Origin: an uncultured Ferrovum sp.
Lineage (GTDB): Bacteria > Pseudomonadota > Gammaproteobacteria > Burkholderiales > Ferrovaceae
Direction of reading: 5' to 3'
Length of the DNA stretch: 64,000 nt
NCBI GenBank assembly: GCA_903893215.1
Contig: CAITLJ010000070.1
Span: forward strand, 62,001-126,000
Part shown: one piece after another, positions 52,463-62,970 of the stretch
How positions within the stretch are numbered: the first letter of the stretch is position 1
Layout: every line of letters begins with the position of its first letter
Made by a program: the position numbers and the translations under genes
The notes under the pieces: model-generated
What the model saw: the letters and a program-made list of their open reading frames with translations, nothing else
Databases searched by the model: none
Told to the model about the DNA's origin: nothing

Positions 52463-53341
52463 ATGTTGCTGCCCGCCCTTCGCCTTCCCATGCGCCATGC
52501 CACTGCGTTGCCCCGACGGATGGTGTTCTGTTGCATGGTCCTTGGACTGAGCCTTGTCCTGTCGATGGTGGCGCAGGCCGGCGAGACGCTCGACCGCGTC
52601 AAGCGCACCGGCGTGATGGTGAACGTGGTCGATCCGAGTTACCCGCCCTTCACTTTCCTCAACGAACATAACCAGATGGATGGCTTCGACATCGATGTGG
52701 CGCGTGCGGTCGCCACGCGAATTGGCGTAAAGCTGAAAGTGGAGACCCCCTCCTGGGAAATCCTCACCGCCGGGCACTGGCGGGGGCGCTATGACGTGTG
52801 CATCTGCTCGCTCACGCCGGATGCGCAGAAGGCCGCCGTACTCAACTTCGTGATTGCCTACTATGACTCGCCGGCGGTGCTGGTCACCACGGCGCAGAAC
52901 ACTGCAGTCCAGTCGATCCGCGACCTGGCTGGACGGCATGTCGGGGCTGAACAGGGGTCGTCCTACGAGCGCTACCTGCAGAAAAAGCTGGTGGTGGAAA
53001 CCCGCGACGGCCAGCCGCTGCGCTTCCCGTTTGATGACCTGCGCATCGCGCCTTACACCAGTGAGGATCTGGCCTATCAGGATCTGGCGCTGGGGGCTGG
53101 CAAGCGCATCGATGCGCTGGTGTCCAACGCCAACACGGCGCGCATGCGCCTCAAGCGTGCCCCGGGGCGTTTCCGCATCGTGGGCGCGCCGCTGTATCTG
53201 GAGCCAAACTGGATCGCCACCGATCGCGGTGATCCCGAGTGGGATGCACTGATGGTGCGCACGTTCAAGGACCTGATGCACGACGGCACCCTGGCGCAGC
53301 TGTCGCGCAAGTGGCTGGACGAAGACGTCACCCGACATTGA
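52463..53341 (+). CDS. Amino-acid ABC transporter substrate-binding protein
   Basis: A 292-residue periplasmic binding protein of the polar amino acid family. The ATG at 52463 has AAGGA seven bases upstream. A signal peptide with a long n-region ends near VAQAGE. The mature protein starts ETLDRVKRTGVMVNVV, then YPPFTFLNEHNQMDGFDIDVARAVA, the classical ligand-loop pattern, quoted in pieces. It is the first of three importer genes. Neighbours suggest a sulfur- or selenium-containing amino acid as ligand; that is inference. Confidence 0.9.
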   Translation: MLLPALRLPMRHATALPRRMVFCCMVLGLSLVLSMVAQAGETLDRVKRTGVMVNVVDPSYPPFTFLNEHNQMDGFDIDVARAVATRIGVKLKVETPSWEILTAGHWRGRYDVCICSLTPDAQKAAVLNFVIAYYDSPAVLVTTAQNTAVQSIRDLAGRHVGAEQGSSYERYLQKKLVVETRDGQPLRFPFDDLRIAPYTSEDLAYQDLALGAGKRIDALVSNANTARMRLKRAPGRFRIVGAPLYLEPNWIATDRGDPEWDALMVRTFKDLMHDGTLAQLSRKWLDEDVTRH

Positions 53342-53354
53342 TGGAGCCCTGCGT

Positions 53355-54129
53355 ATGCCGTTGACACCTTCGCGCACCCGCACCGGTTTTTCGGTGCGGG
53401 TGGCGCTGGTCTGGCTGGGCCTGCTCGGCCTGTTTGTGATTTTCGTGGCGCGTTTTGACCTTGATCTGGGCATCGTGCGCGAAAAGCTGCCGGGTCTGCT
53501 CGGCTTCGAACTCAACCCGGATGGCGCCCTGGAAGGCGTACCACTGACGTTGCTGGTGAGCGTGGCCGCAATGGCCGTGGCTTGGGTGCTCGGTCTGGTG
53601 GCGGCGCTGGGCAAGCTGTCGGGCAGCGCCGTCGCCTACGGTCTGGCCACTTTCTACAATTCTTTCTTTCGTGGCACGCCGCTTCTGGTGCAGATCCTGC
53701 TGATCTACCTGGGACTGCCCCAGCTGGGCCCGGTGCCTGAGGCCATCCCGGCGGGTATCACGGCACTTGCCCTATGTTACGGCGCCTACATGAGCGAGAT
53801 CTTTCGCGCGGCCATCGTGGCGGTGGACGCCGGACAATGGGAGGCCGGCGAGGCACTCGGCATGACCCGCACCAGCCTGCTTTTGCGGGTGATCCTGCCG
53901 CAGGCACTCAAGACCTCGATTCCGGCCGTCGGAGCCATGTTCATCTCGATGCTGAAAGACTCCTCGCTGGTCTCGGTGATGGGCTCGTGGGAGATCATGT
54001 TTCTGGCTCAGAGTTATGGCCGTGCCACCTATCATTACGTCGAAATGCTGCTCACGGCTGCAGTGATTTACTGGGTGTTGTCGATCATGCTCGAAGCGCT
54101 GCAGGCCTGGCTGGAACATCGGGTGCGCT

Positions 54130-54140
<11 letters not shown>
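53355..54140 (+). CDS. Amino-acid ABC transporter permease
   Basis: A 261-residue HisM/GlnP-type permease with five or six helices. The conserved NSFFRGTPLLVQI segment and the coupling loop EAGEALGMTRTSLLLRVILPQ are present, followed by SMLKDSSLVSVMG. It starts 13 bp after the binding-protein stop, and its end overlaps the ATPase start by eleven bases. A single permease gene implies a homodimer channel. Confidence 0.92.
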
Positions 54141-54891
<751 letters not shown>

Positions 54892-54980
54892 GCCCTCGCG
54901 CGGTTCAGCCGGGAAGGGCCCGGCGCTGTGCTGATGTGCGCACGACCGACCGTGCCGCAAGGGTTCAGGAATACGGGGGC

Positions 54981-56192
54981 TCAGGAGTAGGAGGTGGGGT
55001 CGGGCCAGCGCCCGTCGAGCAACTGACGGCCCAGATCACGCAACTTGTAGTCCACCGGATCATGCAGGGTGTGCACGCGCGCATTGCGCCAGAACCGGTC
55101 CAACCCGAAACGCGAGGATGCCGCGTTGGCACCGGTGAGCTCGAACATCAGGCTGCTGACTTCCAGTGCAGCCCGATGCGCCACCACTTTGGCTTCGGCC
55201 ACGGCGATGGCTGCGCTGCCGCGTTGTTCGGCCGTGATGGTGTCGCCAAGGGCGAGCGCCCGGTCGACCGCCTGCGCCGCCAGTTCGACCATCACCTCGG
55301 CCGGACGGACCAGCACCGACAACTGCCCATAGCGATGCTGTACGAAGGGGTCGTCGCAGGCACGGGGCACCCCGGAGGCAAACCACGGTTTCGAGAGGGT
55401 ACGGGTATGGCGCAAGGCGTGATCGAGCGCACCGCGCGCGATGCCCGAATAGAGGGTGGCAAGGATCAGTTGCGCCACCAGCGGGCGCAGGGTGGCGCGA
55501 ATCGAAGGCTGCACCCCTGGCGGCAGCAGCACGGCGTGATCGGGCATGGCCACGTGCTCGAACGTGACCGTGCCACTGTCGGTCTGCTTCTGCCCAAAGG
55601 CATCCCAGTCGCCCTGCACCGACAGGCCGGGTGCGCTGGCCGGCACCACCCCGATCAGCAGACTCTGGGCAGGCTCATGCCAGGCCGAACATACCAGCCA
55701 GTCGGCCCCGACCGAGCCGGAACACCAGCTTTTCGGGCCGTGGATTCGGTAGCCGTCGCCCGTTTTGCTGGCCACCGTCCGACGATCATTCGGATTGAGC
55801 GCGTTGCCCCAGAACACGTCGTGCATGATCGTCAGCGGCAGGAAGTGCGCCTGCTGCGCCGGGCTGCCGTAAAGCAGCACGGTGAGCGTCTGCAGGTGAT
55901 GGAAGGCATAGACATGCGCCAGCGCGCTGTCGGTTTGCGCCAGCAGGTGCAGGGTCTTGAAGAACACCTGCCATGATTGCCCCATGCCACCGTGGACCCG
56001 CGGAATGGTCAGGCGCAGCAGTCCGCTGGCACGGATCAGGGCGCGTTCGCTGGCGGCATGGCCGCCGCGCGCATCGCGCGCGATTGCTGTCTGCTCAAAG
56101 GTGGCGGCCAGTTTCCGCGTGGTTGCCAGGATGGTGTCGAGGTCGGCATCGTTGGCAAGGGGCAGGATGGGGGGCTGGGTATCCACGCTCAA
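54981..56192 (-). CDS. DszC/SfnB-type acyl-CoA-dehydrogenase-fold flavoprotein
   Basis: A 403-residue protein with the acyl-CoA dehydrogenase fold. The C-terminal FWRNARVHTLHDPVDYKLRDLG is characteristic of the SfnB/DszC/SoxC branch, reduced-flavin-dependent monooxygenases that open up organosulfur compounds. The N-terminal helical domain contains RLTIPRVHGGMGQSW and the middle beta domain WCSGS and QTDSGTVTFEHV. It likely helps sulfur scavenging. Its start overlaps the stop of an 86-residue protein by four bases, and it converges with the amino-acid importer. Confidence 0.88.
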   Translation of the reverse strand: MSVDTQPPILPLANDADLDTILATTRKLAATFEQTAIARDARGGHAASERALIRASGLLRLTIPRVHGGMGQSWQVFFKTLHLLAQTDSALAHVYAFHHLQTLTVLLYGSPAQQAHFLPLTIMHDVFWGNALNPNDRRTVASKTGDGYRIHGPKSWCSGSVGADWLVCSAWHEPAQSLLIGVVPASAPGLSVQGDWDAFGQKQTDSGTVTFEHVAMPDHAVLLPPGVQPSIRATLRPLVAQLILATLYSGIARGALDHALRHTRTLSKPWFASGVPRACDDPFVQHRYGQLSVLVRPAEVMVELAAQAVDRALALGDTITAEQRGSAAIAVAEAKVVAHRAALEVSSLMFELTGANAASSRFGLDRFWRNARVHTLHDPVDYKLRDLGRQLLDGRWPDPTSYS

Positions 56193-56449
56193 CGGCGGAA
56201 ATCGCGCGGGGGGGCACTGCGATCAAGCTCCGCCTGCACCGCCTTGCGACTGCGTTCATAAACGATCTCACGGCCCATCGCGCTGCCTGCGTAGGCGCTC
56301 TCCATCCGGTTGGGGGTGAGCGTACAGCGCGTGCTGTGCGCTCCGGTGCCAAGCATCACCTCGATCAGCGTGGCCTGTTTGCGCAGGACGGTGACTTCGA
56401 TCAGCGCATCGGTTTCGGTAATGCGTACCTTGATTTTTTCGTCAGCCAT
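56189..56449 (-). CDS. Small cytoplasmic protein of unknown function, coupled to the DszC/SfnB-like gene
   Basis: An 86-residue protein from the ATG at 56449. The first half is a regular beta pattern (IKVRITETDALIEVTVLRKQA, quoted as seen up to 20 residues: KVRITETDALIEVTVLRK). It then has one Cys and a basic C-terminus (SRKAVQAELDRSAPPRDFRR). No family recognised. Its ATGA overlap with the flavoprotein gene argues that it is a real, co-translated gene, possibly a partner or regulator of that enzyme. Confidence 0.65.
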   Translation of the reverse strand: MADEKIKVRITETDALIEVTVLRKQATLIEVMLGTGAHSTRCTLTPNRMESAYAGSAMGREIVYERSRKAVQAELDRSAPPRDFRR

Positions 56450-56632
56450 GCCCGCTCCGTGTCCCGGTTACCCTGAGCACCAGCATACCAGCCAGCATGC
56501 CGGTCATGAATTCCCTTGCGATGGTGCAGCGATCAGCGGGGGTGACCGGCGACCGTTGCGGGTTGCCGATTGGGCGGATTTACTATGTACCGCGGGCCAG
56601 TGTTAACCTGCGCGGCTGTCTTCCTCCGGATC

Positions 56633-57925
56633 ATGTCGATGTCGTCTGCCGCGCCCCTGCAAGCCAAGTCCAATTCGGCGGCCCGCGTTCTGCTGGCCAG
56701 TGCGATCGGGACCACCATCGAGTTTTTTGATTTCTACATTTACGCCACGGCCGCTGTGCTGGTGTTTCCAAGGCTGTTTTTTCCACCTGGCGATCAGGCC
56801 ACCGCGGTGCTCCAGTCGCTGGTGACCTTCGCGCTGGCATTTTTTGCGCGCCCGATCGGTGCGGTGGTGTTTGGTCATTTTGGTGACCGGGTGGGACGTA
56901 AGGCCACGCTGGTGGCGGCCTTGCTCACCATGGGCTCGTCCACGGTCGGTATCGGACTGATTCCCTCGTATGCCTCGATCGGCATTGCCGCACCGCTGCT
57001 GCTGGCGCTGTGCCGGTTTGGCCAGGGGCTCGGGCTGGGTGGGGAATGGGGTGGCGCAGTGTTGCTTGCCACTGAAAACGCCCCGCCGGGCAAGCGCGCG
57101 CTGTACGGCATGTTTCCGCAATTCGGCGCACCGGTCGGGTTCCTGCTGTCGAGCAGTGTATTCCTGGCGCTCAGCAAGTCGCTTTCCAATGCAGATTTCC
57201 TGGCCTGGGGCTGGCGTGTTCCGTTCATTGCCAGTCTGGTGCTGGTGCTGGTGGGACTGTATGTCCGCCTGGCGGTGGAAGAAACCCCGGATTTTGTCGA
57301 GGCCATGCACAAGCAGCAGCGGGTGGCCTTTCCGATGCGCGAGGTATTTGCGCGACACTCGGGCGCGCTGGTGATCGGCTCGCTTGGCGCCCTCACCACT
57401 TTCCTGCTGTTTTACCTGATGACCGTGTTCACCCTGAGTTGGGGTACGTCTGCCCTCGGCTATGCCCGCAACCAGTTTCTGGTGGCGCAGATGGTCGGTG
57501 TGCTGTTCTTTGCGGCTGGCATCCCGCTTTCGGCGGTGATCGCCGGCCGCATCGGCTACGGCAGCATGCTCTGTCTGGCGTCGTTCCTGATCGCTGTGTT
57601 CGGGCTGGTTTTTCCGCCATTCTTCCACGCGGGCGACATCGTTTCGACCACGGCCGTGCTCGCGGTCGGCCTGTTCTGCATGGGCCTGACCTATGGTCCA
57701 CTGGGCACCGCGTTGGCAGCCATCTTTCCCACTTCGGTGCGCTACACCGGCGCGTCGCTTGCCTTCACGGTAGCCGGCATTCTGGGCGCCTCGCTGGCGC
57801 CGTCCGTGGCGACCGGCCTTGCCACGCGGTTTGGCCTGCAGGCGGTTGGTTATTATCTGGCGGGCGCCGCCGTGATTTCCCTGCTGGCGCTGTGGCCGGC
57901 CCGGGCAAGGATGCAGGGCGAGTGA
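56633..57925 (+). CDS. MFS metabolite:H+ symporter (MHS family)
   Basis: A 430-residue twelve-helix symporter of the ShiA/ProP/KgtP group. TIEFFDFYIYATAAVLVFP near helix 1, GHFGDRVGRKATLV after helix 2 and GLGLGGEWGGAVLLATE in helix 5 are the family marks. Substrates of relatives are dicarboxylates, shikimate or betaines; this one cannot be assigned. ATGs at 56633 and 56639 are equally possible starts. It is divergent from the 86-residue gene. Confidence 0.9.
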   Translation: MSMSSAAPLQAKSNSAARVLLASAIGTTIEFFDFYIYATAAVLVFPRLFFPPGDQATAVLQSLVTFALAFFARPIGAVVFGHFGDRVGRKATLVAALLTMGSSTVGIGLIPSYASIGIAAPLLLALCRFGQGLGLGGEWGGAVLLATENAPPGKRALYGMFPQFGAPVGFLLSSSVFLALSKSLSNADFLAWGWRVPFIASLVLVLVGLYVRLAVEETPDFVEAMHKQQRVAFPMREVFARHSGALVIGSLGALTTFLLFYLMTVFTLSWGTSALGYARNQFLVAQMVGVLFFAAGIPLSAVIAGRIGYGSMLCLASFLIAVFGLVFPPFFHAGDIVSTTAVLAVGLFCMGLTYGPLGTALAAIFPTSVRYTGASLAFTVAGILGASLAPSVATGLATRFGLQAVGYYLAGAAVISLLALWPARARMQGE

Positions 57926-58028
57926 TGCCGCGCTCCGCGCGGACGGTCTGACAGCACGCCAATCTGTTCAAGGCGAAGTTCGGGTAGCATCGCGCTGTCG
58001 TTCCCCGATATCAAACAGGTTGCCGACC

Positions 58029-58595
58029 ATGTCCCTTCCCGCTGCATCCCGCTACACCAGCATTGCCGTCGTCCTGCACTGGACGGTGTCTGCACTGATC
58101 ATCGCCAATGTGGTGCTGGCCTGGTCGGTCGATTCGGTGCCCGATGAATGGGCGCGTTCCGTCATCGATACCCACAAGTCGATCGGGATCACGGTGATCG
58201 GGTTGGCCCTGCTGCGCATCCTCTGGCGCATCGGACATCCCCCGCCGGCCGCGCCGGCGCAGCATGCCTTGTGGGAGAAGCGCCTCTCGTTTGCGGTTCA
58301 CATGGTGTTTTACGTATTGCTGCTGGCCTTGCCGATTTCCGGTTGGCTGCATGACTCGGCCTGGAAGGATGCGGCCAGCCACCCGCTGCAGTGGTTTGGC
58401 ATGGGCAACCTGCCACGGCTGGCCTGGCTCACCGACATGGCGCCAGCGGCACGTGAAGCGATGCATCACCAGATGGGCGACATTCACGAGTGGTTTGCCG
58501 ATGTGCTCTACGTCATGCTGGCACTGCACGTGCTGGGCGCACTCAAGCACCAGTTCCGCGACCACGAGGCGCAGTTTCGTCGCATGTGGTTCTGA
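58029..58595 (+). CDS. Cytochrome b561 family protein
   Basis: A 188-residue membrane haem protein with four helices. Likely haem-b ligands are His in VLHWTVSALI (helix 1), His in DTHKSIGITV (helix 2) and His residues in the last two helices (HEWFADVLYVMLALHVLGAL). It passes electrons between quinone and a partner in the membrane, for example to scavenge superoxide as E. coli CybB does. The ATG at 58029 is used; a TTG at 58020 is less likely. It converges with the amylosucrase gene. Confidence 0.93.
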   Translation: MSLPAASRYTSIAVVLHWTVSALIIANVVLAWSVDSVPDEWARSVIDTHKSIGITVIGLALLRILWRIGHPPPAAPAQHALWEKRLSFAVHMVFYVLLLALPISGWLHDSAWKDAASHPLQWFGMGNLPRLAWLTDMAPAAREAMHHQMGDIHEWFADVLYVMLALHVLGALKHQFRDHEAQFRRMWF

Positions 58596-58618
58596 GTCGA
58601 CTGCTGAAGCTGACTGGC

Positions 58619-58643
58619 AGCCGGCACGAGCTCGGCACCGGCT
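58619..58643. terminator. Hairpin between converging cytochrome b561 and amylosucrase genes
   Basis: AGCCGG (58619-58624) pairs with CCGGCT (58638-58643) and an inner GAGCTC palindrome extends the stem imperfectly. It fills the 55-bp gap between two stop codons and has no T run, so it is at best a weak bidirectional terminator. Confidence 0.35.
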
Positions 58644-58650
58644 GAAGCGC

Positions 58651-60558
58651 TCAGGTACGTAAGTCCAGCCAGAGCACCTGATAGGCCGCGAGCTTAAGGT
58701 CTGAGTGCAGCGGCACTGTCTGACCGCTGATCAGGTCACGCGCCCCGGCAGGCTGACCGGACAGCACCACGGCGGCCACCGTTTGCGCGTGTTCACTGAA
58801 ATTCGCCAGCACCAGCATGGGCTGATGCGGCAGGCCGCGCTGGTAGCCCAGTACGTGCGGGTTGCCACTGCGAAATCCGGTCAGCGCGTTGCCGGAGAAT
58901 GCTGGTGTCGCCTTGCGCGCGGCAATCATGCGCCGCAGGCCGTCGTAAATCTGCCCCGCCGTGGTTGTGAGGTCGTTGCGGCTGGCATGGCCATGCGTGT
59001 CATAGGGTGCCCGGTGCACCCAGCGACTGTCGTCGGCCTTGGCGGCATCGTCCTTGTAGCCATGATCATTCACGGCCCCCACCTCATCGCCCAGATAGAG
59101 CAATGGAATGCCGCCAGAACTCAGCACCACGCTGTAGAGCAGCAGGATGCGGGATACGGCCAGCGGATCGCCCTGTTCAATGCCAGTCAGTGAGGCGCTG
59201 GTGCCGCAGATACGGCAATCCCCGGTGACCGGGTTATCCTGGAACGGTACGCCGCGCGCAAAGCTGCCGGGAAACCGGTTTACATAATAGCGGTTGAGAA
59301 ACTGGCGGTGATCGAAGCCGTGGATGCCAAACTGCGCTGCATCCTCGTCCGAAAAGGTCCAGCCAATATCGTCGTGACTACGCACGTAATTGACCCATGC
59401 CGTGCCTGCGGGCAAGGCATGCCGCTGCTCCAGCGCCTGCTGCAGCAGGTTGACCTCGCGGGTGGCCAGGGTATTCCACAGCAGCGCCATCTGCAGCGGG
59501 TTGTAGGAGAGCTGGCATTCCTGTGGCGAGATGTACTTCACCACATCGTCCGGGTGCACGATGGCCTCCGATTTGAACAGCAGGCTGGGCGCTGCGATTC
59601 GTACCAGCGCACTGAACGCCCGAATCAGCGTATGCGCTTCGGGCAGGTTTTCGCAGTCAGTACCCAGACGCTTCCAGACGAAGGCGACGGCATCCATGCG
59701 CAGGAACTCCACGCCGATATTGGCGATGGCCAGCATTTCGTCCGCCATGGCCTTGAAGACCGCCGGATTGCTGTAATTCAGGTCCCACTGAAAGGTATTG
59801 AACGTGCTCCAGACCCAGCGGCCATCCGGTAGTTGCGAGAAGCCGCCTGCATGCTGGTCCGGAAAGATCTCGCGCAGGGTGCGATCGTACTGGTCCGGCA
59901 GCGTGCGGTCCGGGAACAGGTAGTAAAAGTCCCGGTATTCCGGATCGCCAGCCAGACAGCGCTGTGCCCAGACATGTTCGTTTGAGGTGTGATTGAAGAT
60001 GAAGTCCAGCACCAGACTGATGCCTTCCTGGCGCAGGGCGGCGGCCAGCAGGCGCAGGTCCTGCATGGTCCCCAGCGCCGGGTTGACCTCCCGGTAATTG
60101 CTGACGGCATAGCCCCCGTCACTGTTGCCGTCCGGGCAGCGGAACAGCGGCATCAGGTGCAGGTAGGTCAGTCCCAGTGACTTGAAATAGGGGATCTGGG
60201 CAAGGATGCCGCGCAGGTTGCCGCCATGCAGGTCCACGTAGCAAACACCACCCAGCATCTGTTCTGACTGGAACCAGTTCGGGTCTGACTCACGGACGGC
60301 GTCGTTTTCACGCAGCGCGATCGGACGCTCGGCCCAGGCGCAAAAAGCCCCGGAGACCAGCTGTTCCAGAAAGGTCGGGAAGTCTTCGCGTTGTCCGTAG
60401 AGCAGGGTCAGTTCGCCCAGCAGTTGTGGAAAATGTCGATGCAGACGCGCTGCAAACGCCGGCCAGACCGCAACGTTGGCGATCACCAGCGGGTGTTGCA
60501 CCAGACGGTCAACAATCTGGTCCAGCAACACATTTGCTTGCGTTTCTTTCATCAGCAT
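58651..60558 (-). CDS. Amylosucrase (GH13)
   Basis: A 635-residue glucosyltransferase that polymerises the glucose of sucrose into an alpha-1,4-glucan, releasing fructose. Active-site residues align with Neisseria polysaccharea amylosucrase with an offset of three: nucleophile Asp289 (FLRMDAVAF), acid/base Glu331 (LLFKSEAIV), transition-state Asp396 (VRSHDDIGW) and the pocket Asp147 (GNSDGGY). Length (636 in Neisseria) is normal and no signal peptide is present. The ATG at 60558 has GGAGGAAG upstream. It lies alone: no sucrose importer, invertase or glycogen gene is beside it. Confidence 0.93.
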   Translation of the reverse strand: MLMKETQANVLLDQIVDRLVQHPLVIANVAVWPAFAARLHRHFPQLLGELTLLYGQREDFPTFLEQLVSGAFCAWAERPIALRENDAVRESDPNWFQSEQMLGGVCYVDLHGGNLRGILAQIPYFKSLGLTYLHLMPLFRCPDGNSDGGYAVSNYREVNPALGTMQDLRLLAAALRQEGISLVLDFIFNHTSNEHVWAQRCLAGDPEYRDFYYLFPDRTLPDQYDRTLREIFPDQHAGGFSQLPDGRWVWSTFNTFQWDLNYSNPAVFKAMADEMLAIANIGVEFLRMDAVAFVWKRLGTDCENLPEAHTLIRAFSALVRIAAPSLLFKSEAIVHPDDVVKYISPQECQLSYNPLQMALLWNTLATREVNLLQQALEQRHALPAGTAWVNYVRSHDDIGWTFSDEDAAQFGIHGFDHRQFLNRYYVNRFPGSFARGVPFQDNPVTGDCRICGTSASLTGIEQGDPLAVSRILLLYSVVLSSGGIPLLYLGDEVGAVNDHGYKDDAAKADDSRWVHRAPYDTHGHASRNDLTTTAGQIYDGLRRMIAARKATPAFSGNALTGFRSGNPHVLGYQRGLPHQPMLVLANFSEHAQTVAAVVLSGQPAGARDLISGQTVPLHSDLKLAAYQVLWLDLRT

Positions 60559-60839
60559 CCAGCGCTTCCTCCACGTCGGCTGTTACAGCACTCTTCGGTA
60601 CTGCAATCGTTATCAGGCGCAAATATAACTGCCGTTCGCGGTGATGGCGAGTCTTTTGCGAGGATTTTGCGGCGGCCGTGGCGGTCGGTGGGCATGTTGC
60701 ATTGCCGCGTCCGGCCCCCCCTGGTTGCGGGGCCGGCGGCTACAGTGGGATGTCTGGAGGCAATGGTGCGATGCGAGACTGATCCGTCCCGCGTCGACGG
60801 GGCGGATCCGGCGATCAGCAGGTCATGATGACGTGGCGC
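60559..60839. other. Gene-free region upstream of amylosucrase
   Basis: This 281-bp stretch between the SOUL stop and the amylosucrase start shows no convincing reading frame. It contains an A/T-richer patch near 60600-60630 (AAATATAACTG) that is the likeliest promoter area for amylosucrase. No clear operator or terminator was seen. Confidence 0.4.
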
Positions 60840-61523
60840 TCAGCCGGCGAGCGGCAGCCAGATTTCGTTGCGACGCAAAAACCACAGGCTGAAAGGGGCG
60901 TTATAGCGGGAATACACTGGTTCGCCTGTCGTTGGCAGGTTGGCGGCGCGCAGGGCGTCCCGCAGCCTGGCCAGATGTTCGGTGTAATTCGATTCGGTCC
61001 AGAAGCCCGAATAGCGGATCACGGCTACCCGGTTTGGGGCGATGTCACGCAGGCTCACCCGGGTGTCCAGGGGTTCCGGCGCATTGGCTGCCGTCACCCC
61101 TTTGGGCAACACAAACTGCACTCGGTAGCCGCCTGCCGTCGGCGACTGGGTGACCGGGGCAGTCATCTCCAGCTTGATCGGGGCCGGCTTGACGGGCTCT
61201 GCACTTTGGGTGACCGGGGCGGTCATGGCCAGTTTGCGCTCGCCCTTGTTCTTGCCAAAGATATAGCCGGCCAGGATCGGGAAAGCGGCACTGCCAGCAG
61301 CGTCTGCCGGGCCCGGCACCACCACCTCGGCCACCGTGTAGGTGGCATATTCACGTACCTCGATCTCGCCGAGTTGCTGGACCACCGTGTAGTCCGGTTC
61401 TTCAATGGCGTGACTGGTCATGGGCAGGGTCAGCAGCAGAAGGGGGCCTGCGATCGTGCGTAGCAGGCGCGACAGAAAGGCCGCTGCGTGAGGACGCAGC
61501 AGCAGGAATGGTTGATCAGTCAT
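60840..61523 (-). CDS. SOUL-family haem-binding protein, exported or anchored
   Basis: A 227-residue protein from the ATG at 61523; an ATG at 61547 is possible. One hydrophobic segment (LLRTIAGPLLLLTLPMTSHA) acts as signal peptide or anchor. The SOUL/HBP domain is complete: EEPDYTVVQQLGEIEVREYA at its start, GYIFGKN, two MTAPVTQ repeats, YRVQFVLPKGV and RVAVIRYSGFW. Family members bind haem or porphyrin; the histidine is not conserved in many. Function in bacteria is unknown. Confidence 0.9.
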   Translation of the reverse strand: MTDQPFLLLRPHAAAFLSRLLRTIAGPLLLLTLPMTSHAIEEPDYTVVQQLGEIEVREYATYTVAEVVVPGPADAAGSAAFPILAGYIFGKNKGERKLAMTAPVTQSAEPVKPAPIKLEMTAPVTQSPTAGGYRVQFVLPKGVTAANAPEPLDTRVSLRDIAPNRVAVIRYSGFWTESNYTEHLARLRDALRAANLPTTGEPVYSRYNAPFSLWFLRRNEIWLPLAG

Positions 61524-61721
61524 GGCGTTTCCGGTTGAAACCTGCATCGGCCCTTCAGTATGTCGCAAGGGCAATGGCAACAGTGTACGACAGCGCACAG
61601 CCCGCACCGCACGCGCGACCGCACTGCCCGCTCGGCCGCACAGAGCGTCCTGGCAGCGGCCAGCACAATGCCGGCTTGCCGAAAACTTCCGTTTCCGGCG
61701 CCCTGATCAGGAATCCATGCC

Positions 61722-62777
61722 ATGTCCCATGCCATCAAGAGTTATGCCGCTCACGCCGCGTCCGGGCGCCTCGATTTGTTCAGCATCGACCGCCGTGATC
61801 CGCGCGCCGATGATGTGGTGATCCGCATCCTGCATTGCGGGGTGTGCCACTCCGACCTGCACAAGGTACGCAACGATTGGGGGCATGCGCACTATCCCAT
61901 GGTGCCGGGCCACGAGATCATCGGTCAGGTCACACGCGTGGGCGAAAACGTTACCCGCTTCCGGGTGGGCGACCATGTCGGGGTGGGCTGCATGGTGGAC
62001 TCCTGCCATCACTGCGAGCGCTGCGCAGAGGGGCTGGAACAGTATTGCCAGAATAATCCGACCCAGACCTACGATGACGTGGACCGGATCGACGGCATGC
62101 GTACGCAGGGCGGTTATGCCGAGACCATCGTGGTGCGGCAGGATTTTGTACTGCGCATCCCCAGCGGGCTGGACCTGGCGGGCAGCGCGCCCCTGCTGTG
62201 CGCCGGCATCACCATGTATTCGCCGCTACGTCACTGGCAGGTCAAGGCGGGCACGCGGGTTGGGGTGATCGGGCTGGGCGGGCTGGGCCACATGGGCCTG
62301 AAGCTGGCCCGGGCGATGGGAGCCGAGGTCACCTTGTTCAGTCGCTCCCCTGGCAAGGAGGCGGATGCGCTGCGTCTTGGTGCCCACCATGTCGTGCTGT
62401 CCACCGAACCGACGCAAATGCGCGCTGTGGCCGGGCAGTTCGATCTGATCATCGATACGGTGCCGGTGCGGCATGACGTCAACGCTTACCTGCCGACCTT
62501 GGTCAGCGGCGGCGTGATGGTGCTGATCGGCTATTTTGGCGCGCTGGCCGACCTCAGTACCTTGCCGCTGATTAACGGGCGCAGGTCGCTGGCGGGTTCG
62601 CTGATTGGTGGCATCGCTGAAACCCAGCAGATGCTCGATTTCTGCGGACAGCACGGCATCACCTCGGACATCGAGGTGATCCGCATGGATCAGATCAACG
62701 AAGCCTTCGTGCGCCTGGACGCGGCCGACGTGAAGTACCGATTTGTGATCGATATGGCGTCGCTGGGCTCCGCGTAA
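61722..62777 (+). CDS. Zinc-dependent alcohol dehydrogenase (YahK/CAD type)
   Basis: A 351-residue NADP-preferring alcohol/aldehyde dehydrogenase. Catalytic zinc: Cys42 in CGVCHSD, His64 and Glu65 in GHEIIG, and Cys in PLLCAGITMYSPL. The structural zinc loop CHHCERCAEGLEQYC has the four cysteines. The cofactor motif is GLGGLGHMG. It is the cinnamyl-alcohol-dehydrogenase branch, which reduces many aldehydes. Tyr or Trp pocket residues are not enough to name a substrate. A short hairpin follows. Confidence 0.94.
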   Translation: MSHAIKSYAAHAASGRLDLFSIDRRDPRADDVVIRILHCGVCHSDLHKVRNDWGHAHYPMVPGHEIIGQVTRVGENVTRFRVGDHVGVGCMVDSCHHCERCAEGLEQYCQNNPTQTYDDVDRIDGMRTQGGYAETIVVRQDFVLRIPSGLDLAGSAPLLCAGITMYSPLRHWQVKAGTRVGVIGLGGLGHMGLKLARAMGAEVTLFSRSPGKEADALRLGAHHVVLSTEPTQMRAVAGQFDLIIDTVPVRHDVNAYLPTLVSGGVMVLIGYFGALADLSTLPLINGRRSLAGSLIGGIAETQQMLDFCGQHGITSDIEVIRMDQINEAFVRLDAADVKYRFVIDMASLGSA

Positions 62778-62814
62778 TCTGCCACCGGCCGCATTTTGGG
62801 CATCGACATCCATC

Positions 62815-62837
62815 TCGGGAGAATTTCCCGGGATTTT
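62815..62837 (+). terminator. Likely terminator of the alcohol dehydrogenase gene
   Basis: TCGGGA (62815-62820) pairs with TCCCGG (62826-62831) over a GAATT loop, followed by GATTTTTCTTT. It starts 37 bp after the stop. The stem is short but the T-rich tail is good. Confidence 0.6.
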
Positions 62838-62970
62838 TCTTTGGCACTCTTTCACACTGCACATGCTGGCCGGCGGCGCCCTCGGGCGTCCGGCCGGGTG
62901 GTACCGTTGCGGCGGTGCAGCTACGTATGCACAGAAAAACCAGAACATGCAGCAGTGGAGAGAGAGAAGG

